The position numbers and the translations under genes were made by a program. A stretch of 64,000 nucleotides of DNA, from positions 176,416-240,415 of the forward strand of contig JAUHWH010000006.1 of NCBI GenBank assembly GCA_030424715.1, read 5' to 3'. The notes beneath the pieces are model-generated. The model did no database searches, was not told the DNA's origin, and worked only from the letters and a program-made list of their open reading frames with translations. This document shows positions 35,920 to 44,942 of the stretch, in pieces. Source of the stretch: Bdellovibrionia bacterium. Lineage in GTDB: Bacteria > Bdellovibrionota > Bdellovibrionia > Bdellovibrionales > JAGQZY01. How positions within the stretch are numbered: position 1 is the first letter of the stretch; every line of letters begins with the position of its first letter.

Positions 35920-38645
35920 TATGGTCTCTTATCGCCCTTTTCATTATACTTCCTGTCACGTCGCAAGCCCAGGAGACTTGTTCTATCAATTTAGTGATCA
36001 ACCAAGAGGGCTTTTCTCCCCAAGGCTCCCATGTCAGGGGTGATCTTAGTATCACTTTTAGCCGACAAGGCGACCATGTGGTTCCCGTTGTCGAGTTGTC
36101 GGTGAGTAGTAATTTTGAGTTCGAAAAAGTCGCCATTCGCTGGAGCGACACCGATCTCATTAACTCCCTGGGGCGCCCACTCTTCCCGAGTCCGTTTCAA
36201 GAGATCGTGAAAGCCGAGTCGGAGTCGCGCTATCCTTTGCTGAATGCCGCGCAAGAGGGAGTCTACCGTTCTCCTTTTTGGGGGTTCTCACGTTTGCAGG
36301 TGTTCTTGGCCTTATTTTATTCTCAAAATGATTTTGAACTGGAATTCATAGATGACCGAGGTCAAGTGGTTCGGTGGCAACGAGTGCCCCTGCAAAACAC
36401 GGATCTCCAATTTCGAACCTTGGCAGGACGATGCTTTCCAGAAAAGTCACAAGACTACCTGAGTGGATTGCAGCGTCTCAAGCCCGTGACGGAGGCGTGG
36501 CAGAACGCCTATGGGGTGATCGATTTTCAATCAATAAAACAACTGAGCCCCAAATTGTATCGCAAAGCCTTTACTGGAGAGAGGGAAATCGAGAAGTCGA
36601 AGAATTCTTTGCAGGAGCTGCAACTCTATCTTGGACGTCTCCAAAAGCTGCAAGACGACGCTCGGGCATTTAACGAACGTGAGGGAACCCAGGCCTTCTT
36701 TTCGGATTTGCAAGCGGTTACAGAGTCCTTGGTTCGGGTCGAGCGAGAATTCACCCAAATCAATGCAGAGGGAGGCGCACTGGCGTCGCTCGACAAGCGT
36801 CGCTCGCAATTGAATTTTCAGATGTTTGGGTTCAAGGAGACCATCAAGGGCCTTAAAGGGGAGTTGAAAAAGCGAACTCGTCGCCACGCGGGCCCCCGAC
36901 ACCGCTTGGATAGAAGCCTCGAAGAATTACACCGCCTTGAAGAGGACGCCTTGGCCGCACGCTCCACCTTAGTGGGGCTAAAAGTGGCACTCGATGATTT
37001 AAAGACTCTTGCGGCATCGGCCCCAGTCCAAGATTATGTGCAAATGGCCGATCCGACCTCTGCCGGCCCATCGCCACTGGGGTACGTTGAAATCTTTGGA
37101 ACCGTGGATGAATTGGTAGCGAATCGGTCTCAGAGGGATAGCCTCAGGGGGTACCAGCAGCTTTTGCAGTTCGTGGATAACGAAATAAAAATAATGGATC
37201 AGCTCACAAGCCGTTTATTAGTAAAACTCAATGAGCTTCAGACAGTCAGGGCTCAGATTGCTGAATTGCAACTTAAGATTGATGCTAAGGTTGAGGTGAA
37301 CTTTTTTCTGGAAGAGCAGTTCTATGGTTTATCTTACGATGCCATTACAGAAAAGCTCGCAGAAGAGGAAGACCATTCGACCTTCGAACAAAAGCCCCTG
37401 ATCGCGGGGATCCGTTCTTCGTACAAAGAATATGATGAACTTTTGGCAACAGCCGCCACTGATTCACTATCGCCCGAGATCGTCAAAAAAGTAATCTGTT
37501 CGTCGGATTCGTTTCAACGGGACTCTTCGGGCTCATGCTTGACACCCATTCAAATCGCGAACGAGCAAAATGTGTCGCGCTACTTCTCTGGCTTGAGTGC
37601 GGGCGAGATACAAAGCTTTCGATCTCTCTTTGGTCGTGAACAAGTGGACTTCAATGGCGCCCCTTTTGATGAGGACATTGCTTTGGAATGGACAATTCTA
37701 CAATCTTCCATTCCAATGGCAGCTCTACAAGAGGCTTGGGAGAAGGTTCTTTACAGCCGCTGGAAGTACTTCACAGGGCGAGAACTGAAGTTCAAAGACG
37801 TTGATAAGGCTAGCCTGATCGAGGCCAACAATGCTTTGCAGGCTCAACGGCAAGAAAACTTAACAATCATAGAGACTCTCCACGGAGAAATAGCAGAGAT
37901 GACTCCTCGGTATGAGCTGTCACAGGCGGTTTTTCAAGCCCATGAAGACGAGTATCGTCGGATCGTCCACAAAATCAAAGGTAAAATTAGAACCTTTATT
38001 GAGTTAGACAGTGCCTCGATTCCCGATACGGAAAACATAGACTGTCTGTACTTTCAAGAAGTGCTCCTGCTCTGTAAGCCTCTGATTTCTGAGCAACGTT
38101 CCTATGTTGATGATCAAGTGTCGGCGTTAAATAGTGAATTGGGTAGGATGGTTGCCCTGTTAAGTCAGTCCATCCCTCCCACTCTTCGGGAGTTGCAGAG
38201 AGACACGACACAGGCGGCGACTAATCTTGCTCGTCTTGAAGAGCGAATCGCCGACTTCAAGCGACAAGAAGGTCTGGCGGGCCGAATTCGTCACGTTGAG
38301 CAGCTAAAACAGGCTCGTGATAGAAAAGGCCAAGAGCTTGATGGTGTGGAGGGCGAACTTCTTAAGGCTCAGATGCTGGCTCGCCGAGCCGACACCAAGA
38401 AGCGTGTGTTAGCGAAACGTAACTTTCGATTGACGGTCTTGTTTCATGAGCTTCGGCAGGAGATTTTGCCGGTTGAGGCGCAGAGGACCCGGATGTGTGA
38501 ATTCATCAATCGGCTATTGACCGACTATGAAGACACCCAAACCTCGGTTCTAAAGTCGTTGCAAGTCAACCTGGAGCCCCCTTTGTGGGTGCAGGAGGGG
38601 CGGGTGCGTTGTTTTCAGCTCGCGGATTCGCTGGCCGCTGAATAG
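35910..38645 (+). CDS. Large secreted coiled-coil protein, last gene of PBP operon
   Basis: 911 residues from ATG 35910 (GGGGG upstream), which overlaps the PBP stop by ten bases. The signal peptide ends at SQAQE. A beta-rich N-terminal domain (about 20-185) is followed by long heptad-rich helices with Leu/Glu/Arg-rich segments (about 215-360, 420-470, 640-870). Could act as a periplasmic scaffold or regulator for the PBP. No family recognised. Confidence 0.7.
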   Translation: MPMIWSLIALFIILPVTSQAQETCSINLVINQEGFSPQGSHVRGDLSITFSRQGDHVVPVVELSVSSNFEFEKVAIRWSDTDLINSLGRPLFPSPFQEIVKAESESRYPLLNAAQEGVYRSPFWGFSRLQVFLALFYSQNDFELEFIDDRGQVVRWQRVPLQNTDLQFRTLAGRCFPEKSQDYLSGLQRLKPVTEAWQNAYGVIDFQSIKQLSPKLYRKAFTGEREIEKSKNSLQELQLYLGRLQKLQDDARAFNEREGTQAFFSDLQAVTESLVRVEREFTQINAEGGALASLDKRRSQLNFQMFGFKETIKGLKGELKKRTRRHAGPRHRLDRSLEELHRLEEDALAARSTLVGLKVALDDLKTLAASAPVQDYVQMADPTSAGPSPLGYVEIFGTVDELVANRSQRDSLRGYQQLLQFVDNEIKIMDQLTSRLLVKLNELQTVRAQIAELQLKIDAKVEVNFFLEEQFYGLSYDAITEKLAEEEDHSTFEQKPLIAGIRSSYKEYDELLATAATDSLSPEIVKKVICSSDSFQRDSSGSCLTPIQIANEQNVSRYFSGLSAGEIQSFRSLFGREQVDFNGAPFDEDIALEWTILQSSIPMAALQEAWEKVLYSRWKYFTGRELKFKDVDKASLIEANNALQAQRQENLTIIETLHGEIAEMTPRYELSQAVFQAHEDEYRRIVHKIKGKIRTFIELDSASIPDTENIDCLYFQEVLLLCKPLISEQRSYVDDQVSALNSELGRMVALLSQSIPPTLRELQRDTTQAATNLARLEERIADFKRQEGLAGRIRHVEQLKQARDRKGQELDGVEGELLKAQMLARRADTKKRVLAKRNFRLTVLFHELRQEILPVEAQRTRMCEFINRLLTDYEDTQTSVLKSLQVNLEPPLWVQEGRVRCFQLADSLAAE

Positions 38646-38662
38646 GCACCCCGCAAGCTTTA

Positions 38663-38968
38663 TTATTTCCAGCCCTTCGTGACTCCATCCAAACTCTGAC
38701 GAGAGCACTTGAATCGATCCACCTCTTTGGGGCGAAGCTTCCCCTGCTTGAGGTGGCCCCTTTGGTTGGCTCGCTTGCGCCAACGTTTGTAAGTCTTCTC
38801 ATCAAGTTGGGTTCGCATAAAGCGTTCTATGTCATTGGGTGACAGGCCAAATTGCGACTCGATGCTCTCAAAACTGGTACGATCCTCCCAGGCCATACGA
38901 ACGATGCGATCTTTATCTTTATCACTCAAAGTCGACCAGCGTTTTCTGTTGCTTGCACTGATACTCAC
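38663..38968 (-). CDS. DUF2805 (TIGR03643-type) protein
   Basis: 101 residues. RIVRMAWEDRTSFESIESQFGLS...RTQLDEKTYKRWRKRANQRG is the DUF2805 signature, a small helical protein with a possible helix-turn-helix fold. Its ATG overlaps the cryptochrome stop (four bases). Such proteins are often encoded beside DASH cryptochromes, so a link to light or DNA repair is plausible but unproven. Confidence 0.85.
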   Translation of the reverse strand: MSISASNRKRWSTLSDKDKDRIVRMAWEDRTSFESIESQFGLSPNDIERFMRTQLDEKTYKRWRKRANQRGHLKQGKLRPKEVDRFKCSRQSLDGVTKGWK

Positions 38969-40236
38969 GGAGCACTTCCTTGGCCTAAAAACTTTTGTTG
39001 GTACAACCCCTCTGGGTCATAAACCTGAGCTTGGCGGTCGATGTTGAATTTTCTATCGCGCGGATCGAGCCCGACACCAGCGAGATAGGACCAATTGCCC
39101 CAGTTGCTCTCCGGGTCGTAGTCGAGCAAGTTTTTGGCGAACCACTGGGCTCCCCATGTCCAATCCACATTGAGGTGCTTTGCCAGATAGCTCGCCACGT
39201 TTTGACGTCCCCTGTTGGACATCCAGCCAAAGTCTTTTAGTTCGATCATGTTGGCGTTGATAAAAGGGTGGGGAGTCTCTCCTTGGGTCCACTGCTCAAA
39301 AAGCTGTTGGTGAGGTTTCACGTTTTTGATCTCATCGAGAGGCTTTGAGCGAAGTCCTTGTTTAGAAAACAGCTTGGCCCCGTGCTGTTCAGCAACAAAT
39401 TTAAAGTAGTCTCGCCAAAGGAGTTCAAAAATCAACCAATAGGTCGATTCATTTGAGACCACTTGGTTTTGGTATCGTTGGATCTCGTGGTACACCCGAC
39501 GGGGCGAGAGACAACCCAAGGCGAGCCATGGCGATAACTTGGACGAGTCATCAAATCGAATCATTCCGTTTCGGGTCTCTTTGTAATGTTGAATATTATT
39601 TGAATTCCATAGGTATTCTTTGAGGCGCTTAAGACCTTCTGTTTCACCTCCGACAAATTGCGGGTGTGATTCTGTAGGAGGAAGCTTCGCCATGAACGCC
39701 CGAGCCCCGGGGAGAGTGAGCTCCTCTGTCGGAGGGGGCAGCTTCCTTTGCGGTGCTGAAGCGTATCGATCAACAATGCCATTGGATTCGACTTTCTTTC
39801 GGAAAGACGTAAAAACCTGAGGCAAATCATCAATTGAGAAAGGTAAGTCTGATTCAGCAATGAGTGTGCCCTGGTCACTCCATAGGAGGGTGGGCTTGCG
39901 GTCTTTAAAAGACGAAAGCACGTCTTGCTCTTTTTGTTTATCAACGGCGTTGAAGTTTTTTGAAAAGATCAGGCCGTGGTAATTGTGTTGAAGCCACTTG
40001 AGCCACGATGACCAGTCTTGGTCGAAAATGAAAAGCTCTTGGCCAAGATCCTGCAATTGACCATCAAAATCAGCCACTGCCTGTTTATAGAAAGACCGTC
40101 TTTGAGCACCCCAGTCATTAAAGTCTCGCGGCCAGGGCAGCACAATATCCAATGTCGTGATTTCTGGTATAATGCTTTTTAGACATTGATTGTCGTCGAT
40201 TCGTAGATCTCTGTTAACCCAATAGAGTACTTTCAT
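38965..40236 (-). CDS. cry: DASH-type cryptochrome/photolyase
   Basis: 423 residues. The N-terminal photolyase alpha/beta domain (LYWVNRDLRIDDNQCL) is followed by the helical FAD-binding domain (LSPWLALGCLSPRRVYHEI; MSNRGRQNVASYLAKHL; DWTWGAQWFAKNLLDYDPESNWGNW). These segments are typical of the DASH group, which repairs cyclobutane dimers in single-stranded DNA. Divergent from the gene at 40583, with an inverted repeat between them. Confidence 0.93.
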   Translation of the reverse strand: MKVLYWVNRDLRIDDNQCLKSIIPEITTLDIVLPWPRDFNDWGAQRRSFYKQAVADFDGQLQDLGQELFIFDQDWSSWLKWLQHNYHGLIFSKNFNAVDKQKEQDVLSSFKDRKPTLLWSDQGTLIAESDLPFSIDDLPQVFTSFRKKVESNGIVDRYASAPQRKLPPPTEELTLPGARAFMAKLPPTESHPQFVGGETEGLKRLKEYLWNSNNIQHYKETRNGMIRFDDSSKLSPWLALGCLSPRRVYHEIQRYQNQVVSNESTYWLIFELLWRDYFKFVAEQHGAKLFSKQGLRSKPLDEIKNVKPHQQLFEQWTQGETPHPFINANMIELKDFGWMSNRGRQNVASYLAKHLNVDWTWGAQWFAKNLLDYDPESNWGNWSYLAGVGLDPRDRKFNIDRQAQVYDPEGLYQQKFLGQGSAP

Positions 40237-40582
40237 CTTATCCTTTCGCGACTCGGCTTATGGTTTCAAGTATAAGGTGAGATGGCGCAATGTTCAAGAA
40301 TCCTTGAACAATTTTCTAGGTTAAAGAAGCCGAGCCGTGTGCCAGTAGCCATTAGGTTGAGGGTCGGCCTGTGTAATCTCTTCTATGGATCTTTTTTGGG
40401 CGGAGTGCGCTATCGTCCCACGGGGGTAAAGGCGATAGCCCAGGAATCCCTTTTCGTATCGAGCGAGCTGCGTTAAGGTGACCAGTGTGTTTCGTTACTC
40501 TTATCGAATCACCGGTCGCCCTTTTGATCAACGGAAAACGATCGGTTTGATGAACAGAGAGCATTGCAACGAATTGAGGTCT
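40237..40582. other. Divergent intergenic region between cry and the 40583 gene
   Basis: Holds the inverted repeat TGTTCAAG-AATC-CTTGAACA at 40291-40310 and probably both promoters. The 64-codon frame at 40282 has no ribosome-binding site and is not believed. Confidence 0.5.
40291..40310. promoter_or_regulatory. Operator-like inverted repeat upstream of cry
   Basis: Perfect eight-base arms TGTTCAAG and CTTGAACA around AATC, 55 bases upstream of the cry start codon on the minus strand. The symmetric layout fits a dimeric repressor or activator site and could control the light-repair operon. The factor is unknown. Confidence 0.5.
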
Positions 40583-41002
40583 ATGAGGTTATTTTTAATT
40601 TTTATGTTAACGGTCAACTACAGCGTTGCGGTACAAGGCAAGAGTCTCGAATTCGACATTAGCTCATTGCAGCTAAAAAATGGAACAGAGCCAGCTGGCG
40701 CTGGGATCTGCTCTATTCCAGGCTTGTCTCAGCAACAAATTTATATCTACAATGACATTCGTAAGTTGCATTTTTCCCACTCGCGAGAAGTGACCGGTAA
40801 GTTAGAGCTTCAGAGGCAAAGTTACGAAAAGGTTCTCAAGGATCGCAATGTCAAAGTGATTGGGTTCGCCGATGAGATCGCAGACAAATACTTTGAGACA
40901 AAACTTTTACTTTCAAAACGTAAAACTGCTTTTTTCCACACGGTGTTTTATAAAATTCTTCTAGCGGATCAGAGAGACGCTTTGTTGAAATGTCTCAAGT
41001 AG
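40583..41002 (+). CDS. Small secreted helical protein (weakly Spy/CpxP-like)
   Basis: 139 residues from ATG 40583 with GAGG upstream. Signal peptide MRLFLIFMLTVNYSVAVQG. The mature part is helical; KIADKYFETKLLLSKRK-like helices and the terminal ILLADQRDALLKCL recall the LTxxQ-type motif of periplasmic Spy/CpxP chaperones. The similarity is weak. Confidence 0.5.
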   Translation: MRLFLIFMLTVNYSVAVQGKSLEFDISSLQLKNGTEPAGAGICSIPGLSQQQIYIYNDIRKLHFSHSREVTGKLELQRQSYEKVLKDRNVKVIGFADEIADKYFETKLLLSKRKTAFFHTVFYKILLADQRDALLKCLK

Positions 41003-41377
41003 GTCCCATCGAGGAATACCGACAGGTTGTCCCCCCCCCTTTGAGACGCTGACATCGTCGGTGCTTCATTAGGACCTTATTAGTCGGGCTCCAACACTTA
41101 CTAGTGGACTTTTTGCTACAACGTCTGGTAGGATAAGGTAACTCTTGTTTGAGTGATACCTCGTAGAGATCCATCTTTTTCCCATGATTCTTCGTCATAT
41201 CTTTAAATGAAAGCTCCTTGGTCGAATGATCGAGGCAACAAGCTTGCTGGATTATCAGGTCTTATCGGTATTTCATATATCTGTCAGAAACCTGCGTAAT
41301 CACGATCCGAATAATCGAATCATTTTGGTCGACCCAGTATTTATATAGACGGCGAATAAAAAGCCAAAGGAGTGATT
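41003..41377. other. 375-base intergenic region
   Basis: No gene seen. Features are a nine-C run near 41031, ACTTACTAGTGGA near 41096, and the TTTGGTCGA element at 41324-41332 fifty bases before the RRM start. A ribosome-binding site for the RRM gene ends the region. Confidence 0.4.
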
Positions 41378-41653
41378 GTGAAATTGCATATAGGAAATAT
41401 TCATACCGAGGTTCAAGAAGAGGAACTCAAAGATTTGTTCTCAAAGTACGAGGGTCTGACTTCGATGACGCTCGTGAAAGAGCGAGACAGTGGAAAGTCT
41501 CGTGGCTTCGCCTTTGTTGAGTATCAAGACAAGAAAAATGCAGATTCCGCGATCAAGGAGTTTGACGGAAGCTCGCTTCGAGGCATGGACTTAAAAGTCA
41601 GCTTAGCTAATGTGAGTAGTAAAAGGCCAGCGAGGTCCAGTGGACTCTTCTAG
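41378..41653 (+). CDS. RRM-type RNA-binding protein
   Basis: 91 residues from GTG 41378, six bases after AAAGGAG. A single RNA-recognition motif: RNP2 KLHIGNI at the N-terminus and RNP1 KSRGFAFVEY around 47-56. This is the usual size of bacterial RRM proteins of the Rbp type, which bind RNA and are often cold- or stress-linked. Followed at once by three small genes with zinc-ribbon or hibernation-factor character. Confidence 0.92.
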   Translation: MKLHIGNIHTEVQEEELKDLFSKYEGLTSMTLVKERDSGKSRGFAFVEYQDKKNADSAIKEFDGSSLRGMDLKVSLANVSSKRPARSSGLF

Positions 41654-41870
41654 ATCTGCCGCAATGGATTCTGTCGATCGTCATGAGAAGTCCGGGTGTC
41701 GAAACATAGTGCACACTAAAGACAGGCCCTTCACCAAGTACTGCTCCTCTTGTGGTGTCCTGGTGAATGCCCGGGTGGATACTGGAGACTGTCACGAGCT
41801 TCGGCACGCAAGAATAAAAAAGAGTGTTCACACTCCTTTTTGTACCGATTGCGGAGACCACTTGGATTAG
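41640..41870 (+). CDS. Small Cys4 zinc-ribbon protein (paralogue A)
   Basis: 76 residues from GTG 41640 (GAGG four bases upstream; ATG 41664 is an alternative). Overlaps the RRM gene's end. Two cysteine pairs, CSSCG and CTDCG, flank a basic segment with ELRHARIKK. The same layout recurs in the gene at 42278 (CSMCG...CTDCGKSL), showing the two are paralogues. Probably binds one zinc. No named family. Confidence 0.7.
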   Translation: MDSSRSAAMDSVDRHEKSGCRNIVHTKDRPFTKYCSSCGVLVNARVDTGDCHELRHARIKKSVHTPFCTDCGDHLD

Positions 41871-41968
41871 GTCGGGCAGCCACTGGCTAAGAGCAAATAA
41901 ATTCTTGGCCGCTATCAAAATTAACAGATTGAGGCTTTATGAAATATCAAATAATTTTTAGGAGAGAT

Positions 41969-42262
41969 ATGCGGTTAACAAACTACAAAGTAAATTTTTT
42001 AGGGGCGCAACAGAATAAAAAGACTCAACAATATATCAATGATATTGTCATGTCTCTCACCCCTCGAGTGCCCGGTGGCAGTTCGTTTGTTTTAAATATT
42101 TGTGAAAAAGAGGGCGGCGTTTTTGGAGAATTCACCATTATTGCAGCCTCGGTGCGATTTGAATCGAGGCAAGAATCAGATTCAGGCATTTCTCTTATGG
42201 ACCTCATTTGTGAAGACATCAGCCAGCAGATAGAATACTGGATCGAAAAAAGAGTGGTCTAA
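41969..42262 (+). CDS. Small protein resembling RaiA/HPF ribosome hibernation factors
   Basis: 97 residues from ATG 41969 (TAGGAGAG upstream; ATG 41939 is an alternative). The strand and helix order, with FVLNICEKEGGVFGEFTIIAASVRFE and then DLICEDISQQIEYWIEKR, recalls the beta-alpha-beta-beta-beta-alpha pattern of RaiA/HPF, but key residues are not conserved enough to be certain. Located between two zinc-ribbon paralogues and after an RRM protein, which supports a ribosome or RNA context. Confidence 0.5.
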   Translation: MRLTNYKVNFLGAQQNKKTQQYINDIVMSLTPRVPGGSSFVLNICEKEGGVFGEFTIIAASVRFESRQESDSGISLMDLICEDISQQIEYWIEKRVV

Positions 42263-42277
42263 CCCCGAAGGATACTT

Positions 42278-42472
42278 ATGCTTAAAAATGAGCACTGCTC
42301 TAATATGAATCATTCAAAGATGAACGTCATGGTTCGCAATTGTTCCATGTGTGGCGAAATCGTTAACAAGCTGATTCCCAAAAAAGTTTGCCAAGAGACC
42401 GAACATTCGAAGCGTCGAAAAGAAAGAAACTCCTACTGCACCGACTGTGGGAAGTCATTGACCTCGAATTAG
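42278..42472 (+). CDS. Small Cys4 zinc-ribbon protein (paralogue B)
   Basis: 64 residues from ATG 42278 with AAGGA upstream. CSMCGEIVN...CQETEHSKRRKERNSYCTDCGKSL mirrors the 41640 protein (CSSCGVLVN...CHELRHARIKK...FCTDCGDHL). Shared spacing, HS/HA and basic residues indicate duplication. Convergent with the sigma-54 activator that follows. Confidence 0.7.
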   Translation: MLKNEHCSNMNHSKMNVMVRNCSMCGEIVNKLIPKKVCQETEHSKRRKERNSYCTDCGKSLTSN

Positions 42473-42565
42473 GTCATTTTGTCATTTTCATTCACAGGGG
42501 AATATAATGCTTCATGTTTGGTGTTGTCTGAACCTCATGTTGAGAGTCTTTTAAAGAAAACCCGT

Positions 42566-43990
42566 TTAAGATTTTGCGAGTTGGTGAGACTTAAAGTCCT
42601 CTTTGCTTAAGTCGTATTTCGTCATGAGCTTGTGGAGCTGTCGGACTCCGACACCGGCCATCTGAGCGGTCTCATTGATTTTACCACGATTATCAGAAAG
42701 CAACTCTTTTAGGTATTGGCGTTCAATGTCTTCAATGGCCTTACTGCGAACCTCTGCCAGAGTTTTCATCATATTCAGAGGGACAATGGCATTGTTCCCC
42801 GCGTTTGTTGCCATTTCAAGTGGTAGTGATTCGATACTCAGATTTTGGGTGGTCTCGATGATATAGGCCCGCTCCAATACGTTTTCAAGCTCTCGTATGT
42901 TGCCGGGCCAGTTGTAGGTCTGTAGAGCTTCAAGACTGGTGGCGCTGATTCCTGTTATGTCCTTGGAGTGACTCCTATTCAACTTTTTAAGAATCCCTTC
43001 ACACAAAAGAGGGATGTCTTCTCGACGATCACGAAGGGCGGGGATTTCGATTGGAAACACGTTCAGCCGATAAAAAAGGTCATTTCGAAACTGTTTTTGA
43101 TCACTCAGCTCTTTTAGGTTTTCATTGGTTGCGGCAATGATCCGAACATCCACTTTGATGTCAGACTCACCGCCAACCCGTTGAAAGAGAGACTCTTGCA
43201 AAACTTGCAGGAGCTTAACTTGAGTTCCCTGGCTAAGGGTCCCAATCTCATCCAAAAAAATCGTGCCTCCATTGGCAATCTCGAAACGTCCCAGCTTTCT
43301 TTTGATCGCTCCGGTGAAAGAACCTTTTTCATGCCCAAAAAGCTCGCTCTCAACCAAACCGTCGGGTATGGCGCCACAATGAACGCTGACAAAAGGCCCC
43401 TTTTTTCGGGCACTGTGTTCGTGGATCAAGCGAGCCACCAGGGTTTTACCCACTCCGGTTTCACCGGTGAGCAGAACGGTTGAAGTGGTATTGGCGACCG
43501 ATTTGACCTTTTGGTACACATCACTCATCAGCCGACTTTTAGTGACCACAATGTCAGCGGCAGCATGACTCCAAAATTTGTCTTTAAAATAGTCCAATTT
43601 GGCTTCAATGATATCGTCTGCGACGGTCTGTCGAGTGATCAGGGTGACTTCTTCGGGCTTTATGGGGGAGATCAAGTAATCACTGGCCCCGGCCTTCACC
43701 GCATTGACTGTCTCTCGAAGGTTTTCAGAACTCGAAAAAACGATAATATGCATCGAGGGATGAGACGTTTTCAGCGACGCAATGGCCTTTTCATAGGTCG
43801 AGTCTTCGAGCTCGCAATGTTTTTTGAGGAGTGAGGTTTCGATAAAAGTGTGTTCGTAGCGGTTGGTTCTGAATTTTGCAATCCCTGTATCAAGAGTGGT
43901 TTCGATTTCAACCCGAGAGCTTCCGATGAGGGCTTGTTCGATGGGCTTGATCATTTCTTTATCGGTGCAGATCACGAGATTGTGCTTCAT
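42566..43990 (-). CDS. Sigma-54 activator with degenerate receiver (NtrC-like)
   Basis: 474 residues. Domain order: receiver-like 1-120, sigma-54 AAA+ about 145-380 (Walker A GETGVGKT, GSFTGA loop that contacts sigma-54, Walker B GTIFLDEIGTL), and a C-terminal Fis-type helix-turn-helix. The receiver has Glu51 (HTFIETSLL) where the phosphorylated Asp normally sits, so activity may be constitutive or controlled otherwise. No kinase gene adjoins. Target promoters unknown; GSFTGA is an accepted variant of GAFTGA. Confidence 0.9.
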   Translation of the reverse strand: MKHNLVICTDKEMIKPIEQALIGSSRVEIETTLDTGIAKFRTNRYEHTFIETSLLKKHCELEDSTYEKAIASLKTSHPSMHIIVFSSSENLRETVNAVKAGASDYLISPIKPEEVTLITRQTVADDIIEAKLDYFKDKFWSHAAADIVVTKSRLMSDVYQKVKSVANTTSTVLLTGETGVGKTLVARLIHEHSARKKGPFVSVHCGAIPDGLVESELFGHEKGSFTGAIKRKLGRFEIANGGTIFLDEIGTLSQGTQVKLLQVLQESLFQRVGGESDIKVDVRIIAATNENLKELSDQKQFRNDLFYRLNVFPIEIPALRDRREDIPLLCEGILKKLNRSHSKDITGISATSLEALQTYNWPGNIRELENVLERAYIIETTQNLSIESLPLEMATNAGNNAIVPLNMMKTLAEVRSKAIEDIERQYLKELLSDNRGKINETAQMAGVGVRQLHKLMTKYDLSKEDFKSHQLAKS

Positions 43991-44273
43991 AACTCCTCTT
44001 AGTTTGAAAAAGGCAGGCCTCGATTTTAGACAATGGCAGGCCTTGAGTCTTCAAAAAAAGCAACATGTCAGTCAATTGGGGTGTTGGGGAGTCGTCTCGA
44101 CGGAAGGAGCTACGATGGTTGTGGATACGGTGTTGGTGGTGCCGAATTCAGTGGCGATCGGAACTCTCAGTTCTCCTAGACCAGCTCTAACCACCTAATT
44201 TTACTTGTTTTGTTATTGGCCCTGGGATTGCTTTAATGATCACTATGCACAGGGTTACAAAGTGGAATCTTTT

Positions 44274-44531
44274 ATGAAAAACGAAGCCAAAACTCAGATA
44301 CTGGCACTGGTGATTTCCTGCGACTGGAATGACAAGGGTGAAACCACTCGAGTGAAGCTCATGGCTGAAGAAGAAGAGGTCTACGAAGTCTTTGAAAATG
44401 ATCAGGGGCGAGAGTTGATTCTTTATGAAAGATCGTGGGTTTTGGTTACAGGTAAGCTACTGACCTTCGATTCGTTTAAGGTGATCGATATTGAAAAGAT
44501 AAGTGAACACAAAAGAGGAGAAATCGTATGA
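44274..44531 (+). CDS. Small soluble protein, possible OB-fold
   Basis: 85 residues from ATG 44274. Beta-rich with alternating hydrophobic residues (ILALVISCDW, VKLMAEEEEVYEVF, ELILYERSWVLVTGKL, FKVIDIEKI), reminiscent of a five-strand OB barrel, though not identified. Overlaps the start of the basic secreted protein (ATGA), so they are translated together. Confidence 0.6.
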   Translation: MKNEAKTQILALVISCDWNDKGETTRVKLMAEEEEVYEVFENDQGRELILYERSWVLVTGKLLTFDSFKVIDIEKISEHKRGEIV

Positions 44532-44848
44532 AATCAATCAAACTTCTTACCGCACTGCTTTTTGCATTGTCTGTAATTCCTGTGACCGGTATCGCCGCTG
44601 ACTGGGACGAGGGTGACGCCGACATGGAAATGTCTGGTGATATGGATAAAAAAGCTGACGGAGCCATCGCCGCCGAGAGTAAAGGCGTAGCCGCAAAAGC
44701 CAAGCCGCAAAAGGCTAGAAAAAAGGTCAAGCGCGCGAAAAGAAAGGCCAAGCATAAAATGAATAAAGCAAAAAAGATGAAAAGAAAGAATATGAAAATG
44801 AAAAAAAAGAAGAGGGCAAAGAAGAGAAAAGCTGAGCCTTCGATGTAA
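44528..44848 (+). CDS. Secreted polybasic protein
   Basis: 106 residues. Signal peptide MKSIKLLTALLFALSVIPVTGIAA, a short acidic stretch (DWDEGDADMEMSGDM), then about 50 residues that are mostly Lys, Arg, Ala and Met. A chain that basic outside the cytoplasm could bind nucleic acid, lipopolysaccharide or an acidic partner. The next gene encodes a secreted acidic protein. Confidence 0.7.
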   Translation: MKSIKLLTALLFALSVIPVTGIAADWDEGDADMEMSGDMDKKADGAIAAESKGVAAKAKPQKARKKVKRAKRKAKHKMNKAKKMKRKNMKMKKKKRAKKRKAEPSM

Positions 44849-44942
44849 GCAGAATTGGCCGCCCAGAGATTAAAGGTTGCCGTAGTTACCGGGGCGGGAG
44901 AAATCCCGCTCTTTCCAAACGATAAAAAGAGGATGAATTGCT

